Translations under genes and position numbers: made by a program | Notes under the pieces: model-generated | The model's database searches: none | What the model was told of the DNA's origin: nothing | What the model saw: only the letters and a program-made list of their open reading frames with translations | Assembly: GCF_015355755.1 (NCBI RefSeq) | Contig: NZ_JACVEE010000001.1 | Coordinates: 558,001 to 622,000 of the forward strand | Length of the DNA stretch: 64,000 bases | From: Nocardia sp. XZ_19_385 | GTDB lineage: Bacteria > Actinomycetota > Actinomycetes > Mycobacteriales > Mycobacteriaceae | Direction of reading: 5' to 3' | Part shown: positions 1 to 8,267 of the stretch, one piece after another | Position numbering within the stretch: the first letter of the stretch is position 1 | Layout of the letters: every line of letters begins with the position of its first letter

Positions 1-115
1 CCGCCGGGGGATTTCTGGTCAGGCCGCACGCGAAACCCAATGGCTATTTATCAGCTAACATCGACGGGTTCTCCGAGATCTTCCAGGCGTCACCTCATGG
101 AATGAGGAAGCCCGC

Positions 116-1969
116 GTGGACAGAATTATCCCGGCGCTGGGAATGCTGCTCGAAGCGGTATTCCGAGGCTATGCCGTTGCCTTGTTGCTCTGCTCGGCGA
201 TGGTGATGGCGCGTCAGTTCCGCGTGCCGCTGCGGCGTTTCGATCAGTGGGTGCCGCTGGTTTCGGTAGCCCTATCGGTCGCGGCATGTTGGCGAAATCC
301 GGCAGCGGTCGTAGCGATGGCCGGCGGGTACGGCGTCGTCATCGCACTGCGGCGCCGGTGCCCTTATCTCCATCCACCCGGCGCAGCCGTCGTGGCCTAC
401 GGGGCGTTGATCTTCCTCGTGTCTGCCCTGTGGCTCACCGGTCGCGCGCTCGACCCAGCGTTGAGCCCGATGAGCCGAGCGCTGTTGCTGTCGTTCACGT
501 TGCTCCTGGTCCTGGGTGGACCGACAGCGCTGCTGCGGACCTTCCTCGGGCTCGAAGCGCTGTATCGCGACAGTTGGCGCACGCCCGATCAACCCTGCGT
601 TCCGGGCCCGGCCCACACCGCACCCCGCGTATCGATACACGTGCCCTGTCATTGCGAACCGCCGGATGTCGTCATCGCTACCCTCGACAGCCTCGCGGCC
701 CTGGACTACGACAACTTCGAGGTCCTCGTCATCGACAACAACACCAGCGACCCCGCGCTGTGGCGACCGGTGGAAACACACTGCGCGCGCCTCGGCCCCC
801 GATTCCGCTTCTTCCACGTCGAGGGCCTGGCCGGCGCGAAAGCGGGCGCTCTGAACTACGCCCTGGAACGAACCTCCCCGGACGCCGGGCTCATCGCGCT
901 GGTCGATGCGGACTATCACGTGAGCCCGGACTTCCTCGCCGAACTGGTCGGCCATTTCGGCGACACCCGACTGGGATATGTCCAGTCGCGCTACGACTTC
1001 CGCGACTGGACGCAGCGGCGCTTCCTCGCGATGTGCTTCTGGGAGTACCGGTTCGCGTTTCCGACCGTGATGCGCAGCTTGTACGAACGGCAGGCCGGAT
1101 TTCCGATGGGCACGATGGGCATTCTGCGCAAGTCCGCGCTGTACGAGATCGGCGGCTGGGCGCCCTGGTCGCTGACCGAGGACTCCGAACTGGGGCTGCG
1201 GCTGCACGCCGCGGGCTACCGCGCGCTGCTGGTGCAACGAACCTACGGGCACGGGCTCATACCGGAGCGGTTCGCCGACTACACCAAGCAACGATTCCGC
1301 TGGACTTATGGTCCGGTACAGACCTTCAAGCAGCACTGGCGGCTGGTCGTCCCGGGTCGATCGTCGGGTGCCAATGCCCTGTCGGGCACCCAGCGGATGC
1401 TGCAACTCTATTGGGCCACAGCGCATGTGCCGACCGCGCTCGGCATCGCCCTGGGCACGCCGTTGCTGGTCGCTGTGATCGTCTCGATGATCGCGCACCA
1501 CGAGCCGTGGGCGATCGGCACGAACACGATTCTGGCGGCCGGCATCGCGGCCGGACTCCAGCCGATGCTGCGGTGGACCGCATTGCACAAGGCCACGGGT
1601 GCGGGCTGGGCACAGGTGCTGGCCAGCACCCTCGCCTCGGCCGCGCTTACCTACACCATCGCCGCCGCCAACTTCAGCGCGCTGTGCACCAGTAACACCG
1701 CCTGGCGCCGCACCGACAAGTTCCGCGCACACAGTCATGGGGGCAGCTGGCGGGCGCTGCGGTACGCCACAACGGAATTGGCGCTCGGCACCAGCCTCGT
1801 CATCGCCGCGGCACTCACCTTTCTCACCGATCACAGCGGCATGTTGATCCTTCTGGAAGCGGCCCTCGCCCTGCGCGGGTGTCAACTTCTGGCAGCGCCC
1901 GTCGCGGCCGTCCTCGCGGCCGTCGGCATCAATCGAGCCCGGCGCGCGGAACCGGTGCCGGTCTGCTGA
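116..1969 (+). CDS. Membrane-bound family 2 glycosyltransferase, cellulose-synthase type
   Basis: Predicted processive glycosyltransferase that would extend a polysaccharide at the cytoplasmic membrane. Hydrophobic segments fill roughly the first 140 residues, a GT-A domain begins near residue 165, and further membrane segments follow after about 430. Catalytic signatures appear in the expected order: the acidic pair in VDADY (about 263-265), TED (354-356) and QRFRW (392-396), the Q-x-x-R-W motif of polymerising enzymes. The GTG start is supported by GAGGAAG at 104-110, five bases upstream. It stands alone on its strand, 210 bases before the AraC gene. Family membership is clear; the sugar and polymer cannot be read from sequence. 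Positions 1-115 hold only its leader. Confidence 0.85.
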   Translation: MDRIIPALGMLLEAVFRGYAVALLLCSAMVMARQFRVPLRRFDQWVPLVSVALSVAACWRNPAAVVAMAGGYGVVIALRRRCPYLHPPGAAVVAYGALIFLVSALWLTGRALDPALSPMSRALLLSFTLLLVLGGPTALLRTFLGLEALYRDSWRTPDQPCVPGPAHTAPRVSIHVPCHCEPPDVVIATLDSLAALDYDNFEVLVIDNNTSDPALWRPVETHCARLGPRFRFFHVEGLAGAKAGALNYALERTSPDAGLIALVDADYHVSPDFLAELVGHFGDTRLGYVQSRYDFRDWTQRRFLAMCFWEYRFAFPTVMRSLYERQAGFPMGTMGILRKSALYEIGGWAPWSLTEDSELGLRLHAAGYRALLVQRTYGHGLIPERFADYTKQRFRWTYGPVQTFKQHWRLVVPGRSSGANALSGTQRMLQLYWATAHVPTALGIALGTPLLVAVIVSMIAHHEPWAIGTNTILAAGIAAGLQPMLRWTALHKATGAGWAQVLASTLASAALTYTIAAANFSALCTSNTAWRRTDKFRAHSHGGSWRALRYATTELALGTSLVIAAALTFLTDHSGMLILLEAALALRGCQLLAAPVAAVLAAVGINRARRAEPVPVC

Positions 1970-1990
1970 GCACTGTCGGATCGCACAAAT

Positions 1991-2010
1991 CCCGGCAGAT
2001 TTCCGCCGGG
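1991..2010 (+). terminator. Weak hairpin after the glycosyltransferase gene
   Basis: CCCGGC and GCCGGG form a 6-bp stem with an 8-base loop, 22 bases after the stop codon. No T tract follows, so this is only a possible terminator. Confidence 0.3.
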
Positions 2011-2179
2011 GACTTCTTGCGTAACTAGCGAATTCCCCCTCAGCTCACCGAAACCCGCACCACACACCGACCGCCCCGATAGTCTCAGCGATGGATCCGA
2101 TCCTGGATTCGCAGCAACAATCCGGGGGGCGGCCCCCGGTCCCCCGGCCGGCCGTCGCCATACTTGCCGGGAGCGTCCG

Positions 2180-2965
2180 ATGGAGAAGGCTCTGGTCACC
2201 AACGGGGTATCGGCGCGGACTGCCACGGCTTTCCTGCGCCCCGGCATTCTCGCCTTCGGCGGCGCCATCGCGCCGTCGGACCTGCACGCCCATCACGCCG
2301 TCCAGGTACTCACCGCGTCCACCCCGATCACCGTGATGGACGCGAGCGGCACCCGCCACCGCGGCACCCACGTCATCGTCCCCGCCGACGCCCCACACCG
2401 CATCGACGCGGGCGCCGACCACGGCGCCGCCCTCTACCTCGATCCGGAAACCGTGGCCGGCGCCGCGGCCGATCGCCGCGCCCACGAAAGCGGCTGGTCC
2501 CCCACCCAGCACCCGCTACCCGTCGACCTCACCCGCGCCGCCCTGGCCGACCAGGTCGCCGCCATCATCGGCGATCTGCGCTGCGAGTCGACGGCCCCCG
2601 GCGGCGCTCGCCACACCGCGGTCACCGAGGCCCTGCGCGTCCTACCCACCCTGGTGCCCGACCGATCCATCCGCGGCGCCGACGTCGCCCGCCGCGTCGG
2701 CCTCTCCCCCGCCCGCCTCTCCCACCTCTTCGCGGCCCAGGTCGGAATCCCGTTGCGCCCCTACATCCTCTGGCTCCGCCTCCGCGTAGCCATCATCCGC
2801 GTCCACTCCGGCGACGACCTCGACACCGCCGCAACCGCCGCCGGCTTCGACGACACCGCCCACCTCACCCGCACCTGCCGCCGCACCTTCGGCTTCTTCC
2901 CCGCCGCCCTGAACCGCGCCGCCCAATGGGACCTGGGCGAAGGGGCTTGGCAGCCGGTCACCTGA
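2180..2965 (+). CDS. AraC-family transcriptional regulator
   Basis: 261 residues. The N-terminal half looks like a small cupin-like sensor (a His-rich DLHAHHAVQ stretch near residue 35, PADAPHRI near 70). The C-terminal ~100 residues form the double helix-turn-helix of AraC regulators: first HTH around IRGADVARRVGLSPARLSHL, second around LDTAATAAGFDDTAHLTRT, with the usual FG-F-P ending (RTFGFFPAAL). The ATG start has CGGGAG 6-11 bases upstream. The target is unknown. It may control itself or the glycosyltransferase upstream, but no operator was found. Confidence 0.85.
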   Translation: MEKALVTNGVSARTATAFLRPGILAFGGAIAPSDLHAHHAVQVLTASTPITVMDASGTRHRGTHVIVPADAPHRIDAGADHGAALYLDPETVAGAAADRRAHESGWSPTQHPLPVDLTRAALADQVAAIIGDLRCESTAPGGARHTAVTEALRVLPTLVPDRSIRGADVARRVGLSPARLSHLFAAQVGIPLRPYILWLRLRVAIIRVHSGDDLDTAATAAGFDDTAHLTRTCRRTFGFFPAALNRAAQWDLGEGAWQPVT

Positions 2966-2979
2966 ACCCCCACTGCCAG

Positions 2980-3381
2980 TCAGCTTTTCGCCGTCGACTG
3001 CACCGTGAACGGCACCCGGCTACTGATCCCCGCCTCTTCGGCGGACAGGACCCAGGCGTAGCTTCCAGGTTCCAGCGGTATTCCTGGCCCGAAGTTGACG
3101 ACCGCGATCGCACGGTCCGCGTCTGCCCCCACCTGAAGAGATGTCTGAAATTGCAGGGCACCCAACGATTTCTGTTGCGCGGGCTCCCCGCTGCCGTCTA
3201 CTAGCGCTCCAGTGATCCGCACTTCGTCATCCAAACGCTCACCGGGTTCCGACTCGAGGAACATCACAAGCGCCATGGGAGGCGTGGGGCTGACAGTCTC
3301 GTTCCAGCCCAGACCCAGCGCATGCACCTTTCCACCCGCGGCGACCTGAGCCGAATCCGCAAGAAGGACCAGTAGTTTCAT
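2980..3381 (-). CDS. Hypothetical protein resembling DUF6941
   Basis: 133 residues with no signal peptide or membrane segment. The N-terminus (LLVLLADSAQVAAGGKVHALGLGW) and the later PMALVMFLE and beta-rich body resemble the DUF6941 proteins of actinomycetes, whose function is not known to me. Its ATG overlaps the stop of the upstream XRE gene by four bases (ATGA), so it is translationally coupled to the toxin-antitoxin-like pair and is the third member of that cassette. Confidence 0.65.
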   Translation of the reverse strand: MKLLVLLADSAQVAAGGKVHALGLGWNETVSPTPPMALVMFLESEPGERLDDEVRITGALVDGSGEPAQQKSLGALQFQTSLQVGADADRAIAVVNFGPGIPLEPGSYAWVLSAEEAGISSRVPFTVQSTAKS

Positions 3382-3866
3382 CGGATCTGGACCTGAACTG
3401 TCATGGTGGTCGTATTGATCCCAACCGTTGCGGGAGTTGTTGCTGGTCTGGCGTCTTCGGCTCCGATCATCGATGTGACCACGTTGTGGACCGCATAGGC
3501 GACGCTGAACCCCACTGAGCTGCCGCCGGATTGCACCTCGACGACATCGGATGACGCCGCGGATGCAGGCTTCGGCAGGTCCACCGGTTCGACATGGTGG
3601 GAGATCCTGGCACCGATGGCGAGTGCGTATCGACGGATGGTGGACAGGTGCGGGTCCGCGGTGAGCTTTTCGAAGTTGGTGACGACCGAGCGATGACGGC
3701 CAATAGCGGCGGCGACATCCGCCTTCGACATACCCGACTGTTTCCGGAGCCGAACCAGCTCTTCCAACAGCTCGTCATCGGCAGCGACGAGGTCAGCGGC
3801 CAGCGCTTCGCGCGGGTCGGACATGTCGATCCCGAGCTGCCTTTCCAGATCCTCGAAACTATCCAT
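3378..3866 (-). CDS. XRE-type helix-turn-helix protein, antitoxin-like
   Basis: 162 residues. After an acidic leader (about 1-35) an XRE/Cro helix-turn-helix covers residues ~36-85 (ELVRLRKQSGMSKADVAAAIG then VVTNFEKLTADPHLSTIRRYALAIG). The C-terminal half is Thr/Val/Ala-rich without a known fold. It starts 15 bases after the stop of the preceding toxin-like gene and overlaps the following one by ATGA. A host-inhibition-type order, toxin gene first and XRE antitoxin second, is typical of HigBA modules. It would bind and neutralise the upstream product and repress the shared promoter. The HTH is clear; the antitoxin role is inferred from context. Confidence 0.7.
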   Translation of the reverse strand: MDSFEDLERQLGIDMSDPREALAADLVAADDELLEELVRLRKQSGMSKADVAAAIGRHRSVVTNFEKLTADPHLSTIRRYALAIGARISHHVEPVDLPKPASAASSDVVEVQSGGSSVGFSVAYAVHNVVTSMIGAEDARPATTPATVGINTTTMTVQVQIR

Positions 3867-3881
3867 GTGTTGAGGTTAACC

Positions 3882-4370
3882 TCAACATCCGCTTCTGTCA
3901 GCCATCCGCGCCACGATCCACACCTTCAGGCGCGCTACCGCCGCGGTCACGTGCTCGTTCTGAATCAGATCCCAGATCTTGCTCAGTGTCGAGTCCGGCT
4001 TTCGACTTGCCACCAACCACACGAGCCAGTCCGCAAACCGTCCGTCCGGAGCGCCGACGTAGAGCCGGTAATGCCATCCCTGCAGGTTTCCCGGGCGCGG
4101 ATACTTCAGCTCGACAACTCTGTCACCCTCGCGCACCACCTCATATTCGATCTCGCGCACGGTTCCACGGTGCGCACGCTTCATCAAAGCGACCAGCTCC
4201 TGCCGCAGCAGAGTCCGATCGACCGCGCCGGGCGCGGGGGATCCATCGGGCTGAATGGCGGCGTCCGCGCCTACGGTGATCTCTTGCAGTTCCTGGGTGA
4301 ACCCCGGATTCACATCCGATTGCAGCCGGAGGCCGAATGGCCACAGTGCATAGCCATCGTCGTGGGACAT
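3882..4370 (-). CDS. HigB/RelE-like toxin candidate
   Basis: 162 residues, first gene of a three-gene cassette. The centre (residues ~60-140: EIEYEVVREGDRVVELKYPR, then GWHYRLYVGAPDGR and LVWLVASRKPD) has the spacing of RelE/HigB or Gp49-like mRNA interferases: basic residues on beta strands, then a long C-terminal helix. No single catalytic motif is diagnostic and the N-terminal ~55 residues are extra. An XRE gene follows after 15 bases. The start codon sits 7 bases after a run of 16 G on the coding strand. The toxin call rests on weak similarity plus operon order and could be wrong. Confidence 0.45.
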   Translation of the reverse strand: MSHDDGYALWPFGLRLQSDVNPGFTQELQEITVGADAAIQPDGSPAPGAVDRTLLRQELVALMKRAHRGTVREIEYEVVREGDRVVELKYPRPGNLQGWHYRLYVGAPDGRFADWLVWLVASRKPDSTLSKIWDLIQNEHVTAAVARLKVWIVARMADRSGC

Positions 4371-4377
4371 CGCTTTA

Positions 4378-4393
4378 CCCCCCCCCCCCCCCC
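4378..4393. repeat. Homopolymer of 16 C (16 G on the coding strand) before a toxin-like gene
   Basis: The sequence reads TTTA, then 16 consecutive C, then AAGCC. On the minus strand this is G16 followed by TAAAGCG and the ATG at 4370, exactly where a ribosome-binding site would be. The frame stays open upstream to a TGA but has no start codon there, so length changes would alter the leader rather than the protein frame. Runs this long are prone to slippage and to sequencing error. Confidence 0.85.
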
Positions 4394-4494
4394 AAGCCGT
4401 TTCGTGGATTCCCCAGAGGGCGATGCCAGCGCCCCTCCACCGGCATTGATATCAGATCGCTCTGACACATGTCGCCGAATTTGCCGATCTGCGG

Positions 4495-5292
4495 CTACAC
4501 CTCATCCAGCTGGAATGGAGGTGTGCCGGTGCCGACGATGCGGAGGTTGCCCCAGGGGTCACGTTCCTGGAGGCGGGCAGGGGTGGGTTGACCGTCGGGG
4601 ACGGTGAGTAGGACTTCGGCGCGGCCTGGGTCGGGGAGGTCATCGGTGGCGGAGATGCGGCCGTACCAGTGGTAGTGGCCGTCTATGGGGTCGGGGTGGC
4701 CGGACAGGGTGACGTGGACCGGGAGCAGAATGCCCGGGGCGTCGAGGGTTGCTGGGCCTGAATAGTCGTGTGCGGGTTCGCGATCCGCGGGCACGGTGAG
4801 GTCGTAGTGGTGGGGGTCGGGGCGGCGGAGGGCGTGGCGGCGCCAAGTGGCGGCGCGGGGGTGGGTGGCTCGGCGGAGGTATTCGTGCTGGGTGGCGGCG
4901 CGGACTTCGATGCGGGTGCTGGAGGTGCGGTAGAGGAGTTCGAGGCAGCGGCGGATGTAGCGGGTACGGCGTTTGGCTTCGGCGGCGGAGGCCGAGTGCA
5001 GGAAGAGGTTTGGGAAGCCGTGGGCGGCGACGGACAGGAACGTGGTGGCGGACCAATCCTGGGGCAGGGTGCATCCATTCGCGAGCACCGTTGGGCGCGC
5101 GGCGGATTCGAGTACGACGGCCCGGGGGCGATAACGCCGACCGTCGGCGGCGTGGACCTCCCAGCGGTCGTCGGTGGCGTCGAATTCGAGGCGAGTGACC
5201 GCGCTGAGCAAGAGGACATCGCCCAGGTCAGCGGTGCACAGTTCCTCGGCGACTCCGAGGGAATCAATGACAACGAGGTCGGGGTCGCCCAT
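4495..5292 (-). CDS. DUF4873 protein with a remnant flavin-monooxygenase N-terminus
   Basis: 265 residues. The last ~90 (from YSGPATLD) match the DUF4873 type found fused to flavin-containing monooxygenases. The first ~150 resemble the second half of a Baeyer-Villiger-type monooxygenase (a beta-strand pair, then GFPNLFLHS and a helical RRTRYIRRCLELL segment), yet the GxGxxG FAD-binding part is absent. The chosen ATG at 5292 overlaps the stop of the AurF-like gene (TGATG). An in-frame ATG at 5322 is possible but overlaps 31 bases. The pair is thus coupled, under the divergent TetR gene. It may be a non-catalytic partner of the diiron oxygenase; that is inference. Confidence 0.7.
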   Translation of the reverse strand: MGDPDLVVIDSLGVAEELCTADLGDVLLLSAVTRLEFDATDDRWEVHAADGRRYRPRAVVLESAARPTVLANGCTLPQDWSATTFLSVAAHGFPNLFLHSASAAEAKRRTRYIRRCLELLYRTSSTRIEVRAATQHEYLRRATHPRAATWRRHALRRPDPHHYDLTVPADREPAHDYSGPATLDAPGILLPVHVTLSGHPDPIDGHYHWYGRISATDDLPDPGRAEVLLTVPDGQPTPARLQERDPWGNLRIVGTGTPPFQLDEV

Positions 5293-6191
5293 CAGAGCAG
5301 TCCTCGTTGCCGCCAGATCCATTTGCCTACCGGACCGATCAGGCCCTGTTTGTCCAGGAACGCACCGAGATTCGCCGCGCCGGTGGCCAACGCCTTACGA
5401 GCGTAAGGGTTCTCGGAAGCGATGCGGCGGGCAGCGCGACCGTCGAGACCGGCGCGGTCGTACATATGCCGGTTGGTCAGCAGGTAGACGAACAGCGGGG
5501 CGGCGATGGCGACACACAGTCGGGTGTAAGCGATTTCGGCGGCCGACATGGTCGGCACGCGGCGGGCGAGGGCGTCGCGGGCGAAGCCGATGTGGCGGGC
5601 TTCCTCGGTGACGTGGATGCGCATGGCCCGCGCAACCAAGGGCTGTAACTGTGGGTCGTCGAGGGTGCGGCGCTGCACGGCGTCGAAGATCTCCTCGCCG
5701 ACCAGGGCGCCGACCCAGGTCATCGAACCGCGCAGGAAGATCTGCAGGGAGCTGATGGCAAGGCGGCCAGGCAGATTCGGCCAGTAGGGGCGGGCTTCGA
5801 TGCGGTCGATGAGTTTGCCGAACATCATCATGTGGCGGCATTCGTCGCCCATTTCGACCAGCGTGTAGTGCGAATGCCGAGAGGTGGGGTCGTCGGTCAT
5901 GAGCTCGCGCAGTAACAGGCGGTTGAGCAGGTTCTCGAACCAAATACCCACCGAGAGCACGTTCGCCAGCTCCTGGCGGGACAGTTCGCGCTGCTGCTCC
6001 GGGGTCATCGATTCCCACAGGTCGGTGCCGTAGAGCGACACCAATTCCGGTGGGAGGAAGAACTTTCCGGGATCCAGTGGCGCGTCCCAGTCCATGTCCA
6101 CGACGGGGTCGTAGGACTTCTTCACCGATCCGGTGAGGAGACGTTGCGCCAAGGACTCTGCGGCGGGGATGGCTACGGCGTCGTTGCCCAT
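5292..6191 (-). CDS. AurF-type diiron oxygenase
   Basis: 299 residues, all-helical. Metal-ligand motifs of the p-aminobenzoate N-oxygenase (AurF) family are visible: ENLLNRLLL, E-C-R-H (GDECRHMMMFG), GEEIFDAV and E-A-R-H (TEEARHIGFARDAL), the paired ExxH helices that hold a diiron centre. Family members oxidise amines or carbon positions using O2; the substrate is unknown. The ATG at 6191 has TTGGAG 5 bases upstream. Longer in-frame extensions run through the divergent regulator gene and are rejected. It is followed by the coupled DUF4873 gene, and its promoter region carries the large palindrome at 6216-6257. Confidence 0.85.
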   Translation of the reverse strand: MGNDAVAIPAAESLAQRLLTGSVKKSYDPVVDMDWDAPLDPGKFFLPPELVSLYGTDLWESMTPEQQRELSRQELANVLSVGIWFENLLNRLLLRELMTDDPTSRHSHYTLVEMGDECRHMMMFGKLIDRIEARPYWPNLPGRLAISSLQIFLRGSMTWVGALVGEEIFDAVQRRTLDDPQLQPLVARAMRIHVTEEARHIGFARDALARRVPTMSAAEIAYTRLCVAIAAPLFVYLLTNRHMYDRAGLDGRAARRIASENPYARKALATGAANLGAFLDKQGLIGPVGKWIWRQRGLL

Positions 6192-6215
6192 ATCGGCTCC
6201 AACCCTCAGGTATGC

Positions 6216-6257
6216 GAGACAAGCTGTAACACTCAGATTAGTGATACACCCTGTCTC
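6216..6257. promoter_or_regulatory. 42-bp palindrome, candidate TetR operator
   Basis: Left arm GAGACAAGCTGTAACACT (6216-6233) and right arm AGTGATACACCCTGTCTC (6240-6257) are inverted copies matching at 15 of 18 positions around a 6-base spacer. The palindrome fills most of the 96-base gap between the divergent AurF and TetR genes, so binding would control both. Confidence 0.7.
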
Positions 6258-6287
6258 AGTCAATGCCCGAGCGAGTACCGTAATGCT

Positions 6288-6995
6288 GTGACCACCAACG
6301 GAAAACGCGAAGCCGTCGACGGCCGCGCGACCCGCTGGGACGGGCACAAGGCGCGCCGCCGCGCGGAAGTCATCGATGCGGCGATCGCGGCCATCGAGGA
6401 GCACGGCGTCGAGGTGTCGGTGCGTCAGGTCGCCGATCGCCTGCAGCTGCCGCGCCCGGTGGTCTATCGCCACTTCGAAGGCCGCGCCGATCTCGACGAG
6501 CAGATCCGCCGGCGCATCCTCAGATCCCTGCTGACCCAACTGATGCCGACACTGGACCCGAACGGCACCGTGCACGACGCCGTGGCCAAGGCGGTCGGCG
6601 CCTATGTCGGCTGGGTCGCCGACCACCCGAATCTGCACCGCTTCCTGAGCGATTCGGCACCGCAACCCGATTCCGCGCTGACCAGCGCCCGTAACCGCAT
6701 CGGCGGCCGCCTCGCCGACCTGTTCACCGTCGGGCTGACCCGCTTCGGCATCGACCCCGCCCCCGCGCGTCCGATGGCGTTCGGCATCGTCGCCCTGGCC
6801 GACGGCGTGGTGAACAGCTGGCGCGCCGACTCGTCGTCCACCCTCACCTCCGAGCAGGTCGAGGCGATGCTCACCGAATCCGTGCTCGCCCTGTTCGAGG
6901 GCAACGCCCGCAGCCTCGGCGTCCCCCTGGCCCGCGACACCATCGTCAGCGAACTGCTGACCCGCACCGAGACCGCAGCCCTGGTCGACCGGTAA
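6288..6995 (+). CDS. TetR-family regulator, divergent to the AurF gene
   Basis: 235 residues. N-terminal TetR helix-turn-helix at about residues 24-72 (RRRAEVIDAAIAAIEEHG, VSVRQVADRLQLPRPVVYRHF). The rest is a helical ligand-binding domain. GTG at 6288 is chosen because the nearby ATG (6283) runs straight into a stop. No clear Shine-Dalgarno is present. Divergence from the AurF operon and the palindrome between them point to autoregulation and control of the oxygenase pair, with an unknown inducer. Confidence 0.88.
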   Translation: MTTNGKREAVDGRATRWDGHKARRRAEVIDAAIAAIEEHGVEVSVRQVADRLQLPRPVVYRHFEGRADLDEQIRRRILRSLLTQLMPTLDPNGTVHDAVAKAVGAYVGWVADHPNLHRFLSDSAPQPDSALTSARNRIGGRLADLFTVGLTRFGIDPAPARPMAFGIVALADGVVNSWRADSSSTLTSEQVEAMLTESVLALFEGNARSLGVPLARDTIVSELLTRTETAALVDR

Positions 6996-7005
6996 GCTCA
7001 GGCCC

Positions 7006-7305
7006 ATGGTCACGCGGTTGCAGCTGAGGGTGCTGGCGGTTCTCGCCTGCCTGCTGCCCGCGTTGGCGCTGTTCGCGGCGCCCGCCAACGAGTCCGCCGC
7101 GCTCGCGATCCTCGGTGTTGTCGCCGCCTCGGCACTGCTCGCGCTGGTCTCGCTGCGCTCGGCCCGCCTGCTGCCGATGCGGCTGGCCCGCTGCGGCCCG
7201 CCGCCCTCCGCGCAGCGCCGCCGTCGCGGTTCCTATCTGCGGCAGAGCAATCCGGACACCGCTGGTCGTCCGCGTCCTCGAGCACCCGGTCTGGTCCTCG
7301 CCTGA
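7006..7305 (+). CDS. Small membrane protein, DUF6412-like
   Basis: 99 residues. Two hydrophobic segments (about 8-28 and 33-50) are followed by a basic, Pro/Arg-rich tail with RRRRG. It begins 10 bases after the TetR stop and lies 83 bases before a YidC-family gene. This arrangement, a short DUF6412-type protein ahead of a second YidC, is one I recall from Nocardia and relatives. Function unknown; it could be a partner or substrate of the insertase. Confidence 0.6.
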   Translation: MVTRLQLRVLAVLACLLPALALFAAPANESAALAILGVVAASALLALVSLRSARLLPMRLARCGPPPSAQRRRRGSYLRQSNPDTAGRPRPRAPGLVLA

Positions 7306-7388
7306 CGGCTCCCCCACGGGGTCGTCGGCTTCGCTGACCATTCCCGTTTCCGTGCGGTTCGCGCACGCCTCGAGTCAGGTGCTCGTTC

Positions 7389-8267
7389 ATGTTCGATTTC
7401 GTCTATTACCCCGTGTCGGCCGTGCTCTGGTTGTGGCACACCGTCTTCGCCGCCGTGCTCGGCCCGACCAGCGGTCTGGCCTGGGTGCTCGCCGTGGTTT
7501 TCCTGGTCGCCTCGCTACGGGCGGTGCTGTTCCTCCCGTTCCTGAAGCAGGCCCGCACACAGGCCGTGATGCAGCGGTTGCAGCCGCAGATGAAGGCCAT
7601 CCAGAAGAAATATCCCGACGACAAGCAGCAGCAGTACCTGGAAATGCAGAAGCTGCGCAAAGAGCACGGCGTCAGCATGCTGGCGGGCTGCTTGCCCGCT
7701 CTGGGCCAGGGCCTGGTGTTCTTCGGCCTGTTCCACGTGCTGCGCTCCTTCGACCGCACCGGGACCGCGGGGCATCTGCCGTTCGGCTCGACGCCCGCGC
7801 CGATGACGGCGGAGCAGAACGCCGACACGGCCAACTACTTCTTCGACGCCCCGGAGGTCCAGTCGTTCTTGCAGGCCAAGCTGTTCGGTGCGCCGCTGTC
7901 GGGCACGCTGGCCGGGCATCCGACCGTCGCCATGGCGGCTGTCGCGGTCACACTGATGCTGATCGCCGCTGTCGCAACACATTTCACGGCGCGCGCCTCG
8001 ATCGCCCGGCAGGACCCGAGCGCACAGCAGATTCCGATGATGAACACGCTGATGCTGTGGGTGTTTCCGGCGGGCGTCCTGTTCGGCGGCGCGTTCCTGC
8101 CGGTGGCGATCCTGCTCTACTGGGTGTCGAACAACGCGTGGACGCTGGCCCAGCAGCATTTCGTCTACCGGCGATTGGATGCCGAATCCGCCGCCGCGGC
8201 AAAGGAAGTGGTGGTCCGCAAGGCCACAGCCCCGAAACCGGGGGTGAAACCGCAGCGCCGCCGCTAG
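7389..8267 (+). CDS. YidC/Oxa1-family membrane insertase, paralogue
   Basis: 292 residues. The family layout is present: an N-terminal membrane segment (VLAVVFLVASLRAVLFLPF), a charged helical hairpin loop (KQARTQAVMQRLQPQMKAIQ), then further segments ending in FLPVAILLYWVSNNAWTLAQQ and a basic tail. A strand-1 arginine (LRAVLFLP) matches the hydrophilic-groove Arg of YidC. It should help insert proteins into the cytoplasmic membrane. It is not in the rpmH-rnpA-yidC locus, so it is probably a second copy. Its stop overlaps the 3' end of the convergent deazaflavin reductase gene by four bases. Confidence 0.85.
   Translation: MFDFVYYPVSAVLWLWHTVFAAVLGPTSGLAWVLAVVFLVASLRAVLFLPFLKQARTQAVMQRLQPQMKAIQKKYPDDKQQQYLEMQKLRKEHGVSMLAGCLPALGQGLVFFGLFHVLRSFDRTGTAGHLPFGSTPAPMTAEQNADTANYFFDAPEVQSFLQAKLFGAPLSGTLAGHPTVAMAAVAVTLMLIAAVATHFTARASIARQDPSAQQIPMMNTLMLWVFPAGVLFGGAFLPVAILLYWVSNNAWTLAQQHFVYRRLDAESAAAAKEVVVRKATAPKPGVKPQRRR

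Noticed and set aside
2164-3204. Arg/Pro/His-rich frame overlapping the AraC gene
   Set aside because: Low-complexity out-of-frame reading of a GC-rich gene.
6192-7088. Longer N-terminus for the AurF-type protein
   Set aside because: It would run antisense through the whole TetR gene; ATG 6191 has a good ribosome site and the family N-terminus.
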